This document shows, piece by piece, positions 26,401 to 38,400 of a stretch of DNA of 64,000 bases. Source of the DNA: Asterias amurensis (Eukaryota; Echinodermata; Asteroidea; Forcipulatida; Asteriidae). Position numbers and translations under genes: made by a program. The notes beneath the pieces are model-generated. The model had not been told where the DNA came from, did not search any database, and was given only the letters and a program-made list of their open reading frames with translations. Each line of letters starts with the position of its first letter. The stretch's first letter is position 1. The DNA lies in NCBI RefSeq assembly GCF_032118995.1, contig NC_092650.1, positions 2,108,001 to 2,172,000 on the forward strand, in the 5' to 3' direction.

Positions 26401-29400
26401 AAATAGCAGTTGCTCTATAGAGCTAAAATTCACCTTGCAAATTAGAAGCGTAAACTTCCTTAATTAAGTTTGTCACCAACTAATTGTAGTTGTGTCAGAG
26501 TCCAGTAGTGAACTATTTATTCCAAGTCATTACCAAGTATCAAGTCAGTTCTTACAAATCCACCTCGAGAAGCAAGTAATTTCTTACAAGTCAATGTGCA
26601 AAGATCAAGTCATTTCTTATAAGTCAGAACCCAGTTCACAAGTCATTCCTTCCGAGTTCAAGTCAAGTCATAAGTGTAAATAAAAGTGACTTGAGTCGGA
26701 CGTAAGTCACAACGTCACTAACTTGAGTCAACATCTCTCTGCTGATTTAATTACTATTTTTCTGGTTCCTTGTTTTACTTTTGCGTACAAAGTCCATCTT
26801 TAAGGAAACTGTGTGGCCAAAATTAAAAATGTCCAAAAGTGTATTTATGCTTTCTATACATACAGCAATTGTTATTTACAACTTATTTTTTTTTCAGAAT
26901 CGGAAAGATAACTTTCATAGCAAAAAACCAAATTTATTGAATCAGAATGGGGACAAATTTTGGGGCATCAAGGCTAAGACCAGAGCCCAATTTTATAAAG
27001 CTGCTAAGCAGAAAATACTGCTTAGCAATTTGATTCCAGTGTGTGCTTTGTAAAGGGCATCCTATGAGGAAATTGTAAAATTTCTACTGGAGCATTTTAA
27101 TAGCACCAAGGCAATGACCAGTGGGCATGGAGGCAATTGCCTTCATTGCATCCCTGAAGTACCAGTCCTGCCACGTTGCAAATGAATCAACCTTTAACCA
27201 AGTCAGCGTCAAATAGAAGGATGACAAAAGGGGAGGGGTAGGGGGGAAAATATGACAGCAACTTCAGTTTCAAGTTACATGCTCATGGCGATGTATTATC
27301 TGCTTCACATTTCACCTTCACTGTCTGTCTTGGGACTTCATTACAAACTGAACTGGTCTGCTATTTAGTTACAGGGTGTGATGATTGGACTATGACTGGA
27401 CAATTTTAACCGACTTTATGCCCCAAATACCGGAACGTTTAAGAATAGAGGCTGGATTGTTCAGATCGGGGGTAATAGTCCGTCTGTTTAATGTCTAAAA
27501 AGCGAGCTATAATTTCATAATTTCTCTGCACGAACATTGGGTGAGTCTGAAGTGCAATACTTTTCATCGTAAAAAGAGATAATTTTTGAAATGTAAAATA
27601 AATGGCACTTAGGATGAACATAATTTGCATTAAAAGAACACTTGAGAGATCTTAACATGAAAGTATCTTTAAAGATACACACTAGTTTCTGTAGTTTTAC
27701 CAAGTGATATATATTGATATTTTCTTGGTTGACAGTTAAAGGCTTTTACAGTAGTTTAGCTTTGTTATTTTTCTCTGATTTCAACCTAATGTAACCAAAG
27801 TGAGGCTGGATGGACAAAACAGTCTGGTGCTTTCATTGGAGTAAATCATTAGGCCTATTATTGTGAATAGAAACAGGGAACCTTTAGAAGGCCATCATGA
27901 TTAAAGTCTTATTGTCAAGAGAATGAACTACAGTGGCTGTCCTAAACCACATCAATTTATCAATTTGAGTGCAATGACTCTGATTGGCCACAAGTTGGAC
28001 CCAAAGTACACCAAGGCCACTGATTGGTTGATCAATTCCTAATCCTTTTTAACAAAAAGAAACTGCTGACAAAGCCTACATATGTACACAATTATTTACA
28101 CATGCATCAATTCCTTATCAAATCCCAACAGAAAAATTGAATCTCATGTTGCACATGGTCCCTAAACAACTCTGATTGGGCACATTCAAACGTTTACTGA
28201 CAGTTGGTTCTTGACATGATCCTGTTTTCCACCAGGGATCAATTTCACAGAGCTGTCTGCCTAAGCAGACAATATTGCTAATTTCTGCTAAGCAAACATT
28301 AGCAGGACACCAGTCAAACATTGTACACGAGAGATGGCTTTTTGGCTGGTAATCAAATTTTGGTAAGCATAATTATTTGGTGCTTAGCTACTTTTTGTGC
28401 TTAGCAGCTTTATGAAATTGGGCCCAGCTATGAACTTTGAGTGTTGTCTATAGTGGAAGAAATTGCTAATTTTATGACAATGTTTTGTGTGACATTTTGT
28501 ACAAATTAATCTGTAAGCAAAAAAAAAAAATGCTTATAAGCGCAGACAAATCTTGCTCATAAGAAACTGGCTACCAGCCAAAATTCCATTAGTTTACATT
28601 GTTGTAACTGGTGCCCCACTCACTTCTTGCTTGGCAATGAAATGTGCTAAGCAGTATTTTCTGCTTAAGAGCTTTATGAAATTGGGCCCAGCTTGCAAGG
28701 AAAGTGGCTTAAAGTTATCATTTCAGATCTTATTCGCCAACCCAAGACAAAACACTTTAAATGTCTGGTCATGAAGAAGTTTACATAAGGAAATCATTAT
28801 CTCCTTACAACCACAAAAACAAGAAGACGAACTTTAGTTTGAACTTGAATCCTCTGGTGTAAGGAGGAGGGTCTCTCGTTCACCCATCCTTCATCATCAA
28901 TTGTTCTACTCAGCCCCTTGTCTCCTCTTAACAGCTTCTCACATCTTGAGCAAGGAGACAGGCCTACCCACAGATATTACAAACCAACTCTTTCTCATCA
29001 AGTTGTTCATACAAGATAAGATCCCAATCACGACCCACCAGGACATTAACAAAACAAACAAGTGGGTGGTACATTGATACGACAACCACTGGGGGCTCGA
29101 GGAATGGGTAGAACCATCCCGTTTGCAAACCGGAAGGTGTCATTATATGTATTACAAATGACATGTGCTTGGATTCCAAGATGGGTGTCACCTAACACAT
29201 GGTGCGTATTACTGTCACTGAGTCAGCTGTGGGAGCCATAGCTCCCTTGGTGCACAGCGTGCCCTAGCATTACACATGAGTATCTAGGGCCAATAAACAA
29301 AAAAACATGTTTACTGTCCTGCCTTTTAAGTTTTGGAAAACAGGAACGAGAAAAGTTTATTTTTTTTGTAATGGCCGCCCAACACATTTTAAAAGACTAC

Positions 29401-32400
29401 TGACTGAGCTGTTTTTTTGTTTTTCCGAAGTTGTCTAAATCCCTTATTTATCCTTTTATTTCCGATATATAAAAAAGGAGGCAGCCTCTAACAAGGAAGT
29501 GAGAGGAGATCGTTTAAATGTATTTTTTTTTAAATTGGGGGAAAAAAAGGAGACGGCCTCTGAAAAGGAAGCGAGTGGGACGGGCTGAACATGTTTGTTT
29601 TTTATTTGGCCTAGGCTTGTACTGTAGTAGCATCACCACTTTCTAACTACTACACCTGTTATAGGAGAGGTTGGCCACACTCAGAAGGTCTCTGGTTGAT
29701 TTATGGATCTGGATCATGACTAAATGGGACACGCCAGGATGATGTTTGCATTTCTTGGGGTCCTGTTTTGCCTTTTGATTGGGGTGACATCAGAAGCGAA
29801 GCAACAGAGAGCGAGTTAGTGATGGGGGTAGAGACCCAAGGGGGGAAGGGGGCAGAATTTCGGTGGAACAATGAGACTAGAGAATGAGAACATTATGGTT
29901 TGCCAGCTGTTCTCAAACATTTGAAAAACCCAAACATCAAATTCAAAAGAGATGAAACAATGTTCTCCTGGGAATCGATATTGGACAACTTACAGGAACG
30001 TTACAGAATTGGTAAGAAACAAAAATCGTGAAGATCACAGATTTACATAAAACTTACACGGTCTAATGATGATGATAGTAAAAAACATCCCTTGAAATAG
30101 GCCTATTTGTGTCTCAAATGTCATATTTGATGAGAAATAAATAATCTACCTTCGCGTTTGGAGTTTATCGCTCAGTGAGCGTTTTATTCATTTTTTCTGG
30201 CATCGATGCAATGCGAAATTTGTAATCGTGTTTTCACTATTCTCTCGTGACCCAGATGGCCGATCGATCTCAAACTTCCACAGGTCTGTCAGTTTATGTA
30301 TATGGTGGATTACATAAAGTGCTTACACTGCCAGCAACTATTTTGTTAGCAAAACCAATTCTGTAATGTTCCTTTAAGATAGCCTTTTTTTTAGCTGCTG
30401 TCCAAAATGTCTTTAATCTAAAGACAAACATTTACTTTCTGTATTCAGAACCTTGCTGCTTCCAAGAAGGAATTAATTTTTTTTAGGCAGTTGCTTCTAA
30501 CTCTGTTTAGATGACTTTCAACATCTGATTGGCAAAGGTTGTGGGTTCGAGTCCCATCCAAGGGCAAGTAATACCTGAGATTTTGTACAGTGCTTACACG
30601 CATAGGTGTACCACCAATGCAAATTTAAAGGCACTGGAAAACTATTGGTAATTATTCTAAATATTTGTTAGCATAAAAAAACTCACTTGGTATTGAGCAA
30701 TGGAGAGCTGGTAGTAACATAAAACATTGTGAGAAACGACTCCATCTAAAGTATTTAGGAATTTTTTAAAACTTAAGAAATTTTGAAGAATGAGAGGGAA
30801 AAATAAAGCTGAGTTGGGTGGAAATCAGACACAATTAAGCTTGAAAGGTGCAATCTCCATATTGATACTTCAGCATGCAGGCCTCAAATTATTCCGCGGC
30901 ACCAGCAATTGTTATGGTAGGCCTACCCTGTGTTTTGCTGTGGTGCCGTTTGCAAATTGACAATTTCCTCATAGAAATGCCCCTTACCAGAGAAGAATTT
31001 CGGTGCTCTTGCATGAGCAAAGTTCAAGGTCTGCTTATTAAATACCAATGGTAGAATCTTGGACAGAGCACAAGATGCAACAAATGACTGTCCAGTGCGG
31101 TCGATCAAACAAATCACTCATTTCCTAAACATACTGTTTCAATGAACGTCTTATGGAATACCTTGGGTATCCCACAAAGGGTACGCCTAACGACGGTAAC
31201 GAGACCATGTAGAACAATACACATTTGTAGTATGTAATACAGGTGTACAAAGGAAACCATAAAGGGTAGAGGGGGAAGAAGTCCCAGGAGACGGGAAGCT
31301 TATCAAATCTGACATTTATTACTTATGTATTACTATTAAGATTCATTTGTCACTGTCAGGGAGTGTTAGCTTTGTCATGCATCACACGGTTATTGGATGC
31401 GGTTTATTTTTGGGAGGTATTGTTAAGAGCCGCTGAAGAGGAAAAAGGGCAAGAAACACAATTTAACCACTTGGGTTTTTGTTTCTTATTAGAAGGGGAA
31501 GTCGACTGTTGGTTTGATAATTTTGCCATTAATTTTTATTATTTTTAGGACATAAAAAAATGACAGACAAATACATAAAGAGAGCCTAAAAGAAAGACCT
31601 TTGCAATCCTGAGGGTTGTCCCAAAAATCAAAATCTAAAAGAGCGTTTATTTGTGTTTCTCTATTCTGTTCCATCACTTATTTTTGTTTCTTTCAAACTC
31701 ATTGTGCACTACTTTGATCATCTTTGCATTTAAAAGTAAAATTTCTCACATTTAGTGACCAAATTGTTTTATACATTTTCCTATGTTAAGAATGTAGTAG
31801 TTTATAAGATGATCTTTTCATCAAAGGAACTCGGCAAACTCACACAAGGGGATATAATCACAAAGTTGGCAACAGCCAATCTCTCTCATACACATTTAGT
31901 GTAAATTTTCCATTTTTTAATGAATGGAAACAAAATGATACTGGCACGACAACTAACTATGGAATAACACAAAGATGTCAAGAAACAATCTCATGCACTA
32001 GCTGGTAAAAGTAATAGACAATCTGCAGGTAGAGCCTATATAAAAGTACCACTTTTTAAAGGCCGTGGACACTATTGGTGAATAAACTCAAAATATTTAT
32101 TAGCATAAAACCTTACTTGATAATGTGTAATGGGGAGAGGTTGATGGTATAAAACATTGTGAGAAAAGACTCCCTCTGAAGTAACTTAGTTTTCGAGAAA
32201 GAAGTAATTTTTCCACGGATTTGATTTCGAGACCTCAGATTCAGAATTTGAGGTCTCAAAATCAAGCATCTGAAAGCACACAACTTCGTGTGACAAGAGT
32301 GTTTTTTCTTTCATTATTATCTCGCAACTTTGACGACCAATTGAGCTCAAATTTTCACAGGTTTGTTATTTTATGCATATGTTCAGATACATCAAGTGAA

Positions 32401-35400
32401 AAGACTGGTCTTTGACAATTACCAATAGTGTTCAGTGTCTTTAAATAAAATACTTTTATTAATTTCTGACTTTACGAAAGTTAACATGTGAAACTTTGTT
32501 AATTTAAGAAAAAAGAAAGACTCTTTCTCTCGTACCCAAGTGACACCAAAGTCAAACTATTCTTATGTTAAATCTTCTGAATTTTGACCTCACCGACTTT
32601 CAACGCAAACTGCTATGTCATTGGGGTTAAAAAGCATAGAAAGTGCAGCAGATACCCAAGGCAGGTGGTTTAATTCCCTAACTTAAAACCTGAAGTAAAA
32701 AACACCAACAACTGTTGGTCTTGGGGATCAAGTCGGAAAATCTGCTCCACGACAAAACTTGCCAAAAGAACCATGACTCAAGTAACATGCTTGTCCAACT
32801 TTGCACTCAGTGTACATCGATCGTTGCTCAGGAAAAAATCCCGAAGTCTGAGGAGGGTTATTATCCAGGGCCCTCGTGTGTCAGGAGAGAGAGAGAGAGT
32901 TTGTAGTTCCTTGGGAAGAGCAGCAGGCGATCGGATTACAACCATGGTAACTGAGTCCTAATCACCCAAGACTGGTTTGCCATATGACATGTGTTTCCTT
33001 GGACTGGACACTTTTCTTTGTGTTTAGGACTTTGGGGTTTCTTAAAGTTCACATTAATAGTTCCTGTTTTTATCGTTCAATCTGGATTGCAGTGTGCAGA
33101 ATATAATAAAAATGGCTGTGTTGTTGTTTGTTAAGATGGTCTTCCCGTCAAGGGTACTTGGCAAACTCCCCCAAGGGACTCGATATGAGCACCAAGCTGG
33201 CAAAACAGCCAATCTCTCGCTTGAGTCTGGTAGATAACTCAAGGAAAATTGTGGTAGCACTTTAAAAACTACCTATTACATAAAAAAAACCTGCAAGCTT
33301 TCACAGCAACAACTACTTGCATCTGATGAAGTAGTTGTTGCTATGAAAGCTTATGCATGTGTTTTTTGCTACCACTAGCTTCAGTGCAAAGAAAGGGACT
33401 TACCTCTTGAAACTCTTAATAACACCACAATAATTCCTGCAGCATCTGACTAAGGATCCATTAGAATCTTAGAATCATCATGGATTGTTGGAACAAATTC
33501 TGCATCATCTTATTTTTACCATTGTTTGTACTGACTAAACATTTTTAGCCCTTGAGAATGCGATGAAACGTCAGGCCATTCAAACAATTTTTTTGCATTT
33601 ATACCACAGGTCCTTTTGGTTGTTAAGTAGCTTGCAAAAGCTAATTCTATTCTCTAACTTAAAAATTATTTACAGAAACAATGTGGAAATCATCTGGCAA
33701 TTGACAGGAGAAAAAAAATTCAAGCTGTAAAGTTTCAGTGACTGAAACATTGATCTGAGGCATGATATCAGTTACCAACAAAAATATTCAATAAAATCAC
33801 AAAAATATTAAGACGGCAGAAAATCCGCATCTCAATCAGCGAGCGCACAGTAAGCTTAAAATCCTCAAGAAATGATTCAAGAACAGGGGGTCCTCAGACC
33901 CTGAAACAAAATACTTGTGTTAAAGTTTCCAATTTAGTATATCCTGAGGTGCTGAGGTACGCGTCTACGGTTCTGTTTCTTAGAGGGATAAGGTGGACCC
34001 AAACAGACTCCTCGGCAGAAATTGAGCATACTGGTGATGAACAATGACTTAATCCATACTTTGCTCTACAGGAATTTAAAGAGAAGGCTTCTGACAACTC
34101 GGATGAGATCACTCCCCTGAAAAACCTCCCCCCCTTGCACCCAAACCCTTGTGCCTCTCAATAAAGTTCAGTATGGCAAGTGTAATTAAGCCGATCATTT
34201 GTCGAAGTACGTGCTTGACGCTAAAAGCATTATGCATACAGGCATACCGGCGTTATGTGAAGTACAGACGAGTCTGAGTTGTACCTGAGGAGTGTTGAAT
34301 ACCACAGCATCCTTTTCTTGTTTGAATCATGCCCAGGTCGAAATTCCAGTTGAACCTAGTTAAACCGGGTTTAACTGGAACTATTTGAAACCAGTTGATA
34401 AACTAGTTAAACACAGTTAAAACCAGTTGGTTTAATATGAAAAATGGACAGAGACCAACTGGTTTACAATTTCAACCTAGTTGAACACAGTTAAACCTAG
34501 TCCAAACCAGTTGGTTAATATGGAAAATGGACGAGTTTGATCACTATCCAGTTGAACCAGTTGACCCCAGTTAACTAGGTTCAACTGGAATTTTGACCTG
34601 GGTGGTTAAAGTCTATGACACAAGTGGATCAGAGCATACTGATCGAAATGTTGAGTTGTCAAGCACCGGTTCTTCTCAGAACCACTACTACTCAAACAGA
34701 GGTTTACACATGGTGAACTGCAAACCTCACCTGGGGTTTAACAATTTTTCTTTCTATTTTCTTTTATTTATTTATAAATAAATAAAATCTGTTTTTTTTC
34801 TTCTTTTTTTTTGGGGGGGGGGGGGTTTTGGAGAGACTTAGACATTAATAAGAGCAAATACTTTGCTCCCAAAACATGTCAACATACGACTTAATTATGC
34901 TCATATCCTTTGAAAACATCAAATAATCAACCACAAGGGAAATTGACTGGGTAAATTGATTTAGAATTGATTTTTTTGTTAACAAGTAAGAATCCTACAG
35001 AGCAAGCAGAAACAAAAGACAGTTCTCTAAGAACAAACTCTAGCAAGTAGATTTACACATGGTGTTGCAGAAACAAATAAACAACACTTCCAAAAGAATA
35101 AAGAGAAAAAAAATCAGCCACAACATGTTCCTCTGCTTGTCTTATAACGCACATCTTCTAACCCTGTTTCAATCAGACTTGCCTTGAAAGTGATGATGAA
35201 ACACCTACAAAAAACTCTCAGCATTCTCCTCTTAACTTCTCAAATGCCATGCTAGCGGCCCGCCTAGTTGAGCAAGTGAGACCCAGCCATGCAAATTGGC
35301 TATCGTTTAAGCAAAGCAGGGACGAGAAACGACATAATCCTTCTGACGAAGACTGGGACAGGGCAGAGGGCTGGGGACAGGTGTGTTCACGGCAGGAGGG

Positions 35401-38400
35401 TCAAAAACAGTTGCGAGTGTCACTCACTTTTTTTTAATGTTTAATGTTGTGACTCAACATAGTGAGACGCAAACAGGTTTTGTTGTTAATTAAAATAAAT
35501 TGAAGAATTCAAATTCCACTAAAGAGGTGTTTTATATTACTTACAAGGGTGTCAGAAAGGGTTTTGGATCGGATAAAAGAAGATGATCGGAGCATACTGA
35601 TCAAAATGTTGACAACCACCGGTTCTTCTCAGAAGTGCAGTTTGTATGGATTTCATTCAATTGCTTGTGCATGTTTTAGAGCTCCTGTTTAAAGACACTG
35701 GACACTAATGGTAATTGTCAAAGACTAGTCTTCACAGTTTGTGTATCCCAACATATGCATAAAATAACAAACATGTGAAAATTTGAGCTCAATTGGTGGT
35801 CGAAGTTGCGAGACAACTGTGAAAAAAAAATTGTCGCACCAAGTGGTGTACTTTTAGATGCTTGATTTTGAGACCTCAAGTTCTAAATCTGAGGCCTCGA
35901 AATCAGACCCGTGAAATAATTACTTCTTCTCGAAAATTACGTCACTTCAGAGGGAGCTGTATCTCACAATGTTTTATACTATATCAACCTCTCCCCAATA
36001 CTCGTAATCAAGAAAAGTTTTCATGATAATAATTATTTTGAGTAATTACCAACAGTGTCCACTGCCTTTAAAGGAATTTATTTTCGTGAATGGACTTCAA
36101 AGTAATTATTTGGCAAAAAGAACCATTTATTTTCCAATAAAAACACTATTGTTGTGGGGTGTTTGTGTGTTTTTTTAATAAATATTTATACAACTTTTTC
36201 ATTTAAGGTCCTTTTGATCATTATTTGTTGAAATTGCAACAAACAACCTTATAGCTTTGGACTCAAATGAACTGACATTTGAATGCCTTGTTTAACAAAT
36301 TTGTTTGAATTCAATGATGAATTTTCTTCAATACTTGATCAATACATGTCACCCTCCTCAATAAGCGACAGGCATCATAAACAGCCCATAACGATTTCGG
36401 AGAGCGCCTCCAAGTTTAACTTGTCATCAAACCCATACACTTCAAACGAGCCAAAGTTCCTCCTCTTACTCACAACGATGTCACTCTCTAACCTGCTTCT
36501 ATTTTCTAACCCCACTCTAGTTTTATCTCCCCGTAGCCGGCATTTCGTTCTAATTAGTGAACGCTTGGATTTGTTTCCAAGCGTGAAGCCCATCACTTCA
36601 TTTCATGCCCCCCTTGGTGGTGGATTCTCACTGGTGGATCGTCTTTGGTTACCTGTGGACAGATTGAATAATGACCGGGCAGGAACCGAATACTCAGACC
36701 CTGTTTTTAGACGAGAGAAAAATCCGAGGCTAAATGACTGGTTGCCTCGAAGACAAAGACTGGTTCAGTTTGTATTTTTTTCATCTCAAATTTTTTTCCA
36801 CCAACCCGAGTTTTTCGATTGGTAATCACTAATGACTGAAAGAAAAAAGATAACTTGTAATTGTGCACTGGACCACCCGCCCGAGGCCAGTGGTTTCGGT
36901 GTCGGGCCAGTAAACTCAAGACAGGACAAATCCAGATGTATTGGTCAGTGTCTTGGTTTTTCCTTCTACTCATCATCTTTGTGTCAAAAGAGTGATGTTT
37001 AAATGTTGAGTTTGGGTCGAAATTTTTTCTTGGAACCCTTCAGAGTATCACCAGTAAAACAGAAGGAAGAGATACATCTTCTCTTTTCAAATAAAACAGT
37101 TTAGATGATAAAACTGTGTTCTTATTTAGGTTCTAATCTCTTCTCAATTTGATTCTGGTCATTTTGAGAAGTGGATTGCTTGGGTGGCATTCTTACGCTA
37201 CTTATTTCCAACGCAGCGTCATACACCAAGTCCATCTCAATGTTCAGTCGTTAGTCAACTAGGCCAGAAATTAGACATTTCCTTGGGGATTTCCCAAGTA
37301 TTAAGCATGAAATCTAACTGGCTGGAACTTGGCAATTGGCCAAGGGTTATACCCCTCCCCCATCCTCAGAACAAAGATCCAACTCATTCCATATTCATTT
37401 ATCGAGGATGAGTTGTTAAAGAAAGTTGCTTAAGCTGTTTGAAAATCACCATAAAATATGTTTAGGCCTATGTTAGCCAATGTAAGGCACAAAGTTAAGT
37501 TGCTTTAGCTGTTTGAAAATCACCATAAAATATGTTTAGGCCTATGGTAGCCAATATAAAACACAAAGTGAAGTTAGCCGTTTGAAAATCATCATAAAAT
37601 GTGTTTATAATATTTAATAGCCAATGTAAGGCACAAAGTTAAGTTGCTACAGCTGTTTAAAAACTACCATAAAATATATCTTCAAAAAATTGTAAAAACA
37701 CAGTTTTTAACCAAATCAGGCTCAAGTCCTGGAGGATATGGACTTTTAAGTATTTAAAAATACCACTCTAAACTATTAAGAGGAACGGCTAATCTAATCT
37801 ACCGAACAATGCTGTCAATTTAACTTGGTTTATTAAGAGTATTCTGGAAGAGCAATTCTCTTCAGTCCTTCAAGGTACTATACAGGATTCAGAAAGTTAA
37901 AGGCAAAACATATCCTTTGGTTTTTGAAAACGCTTGATTGTTTGAATCCTATATAAATGTAGAAACAGCTGTTCAGTTAGAAGTATTGAATTTATTTAGG
38001 GGATGGGCAGTACAAAGGCTTGCTTGATAGAACCCTTATCTGAGATAAGCCGGAATAGATTCACAACTTTTCCTAGTTTTTATTAGTTTCCATGGGTGAC
38101 TGTGTATCATCACTCCTTCGATCTGAGAACACACACATTGTCTTCTTTAAATCGTTGATCCGTTGGTTATCAGATCAGGATGTAAGGTGATTGTCAAATT
38201 AGATCGGCAGGAATGGATTAAGCAAAAGGGGAGGGGTAGCAGGAAGAAAGAGTAAAAAGACCAAGATGTGTCCCAGCCTGTATGCTTCGTTTTTGACTAG
38301 GGCAAGGGCACCAAGGCATTTTCTCCTTGATAAAGGGCACCCTATATGAGGAACTTTTTAATTTCTATACTGTAGCATTTCAAGGGCACCAAGGCAATGA

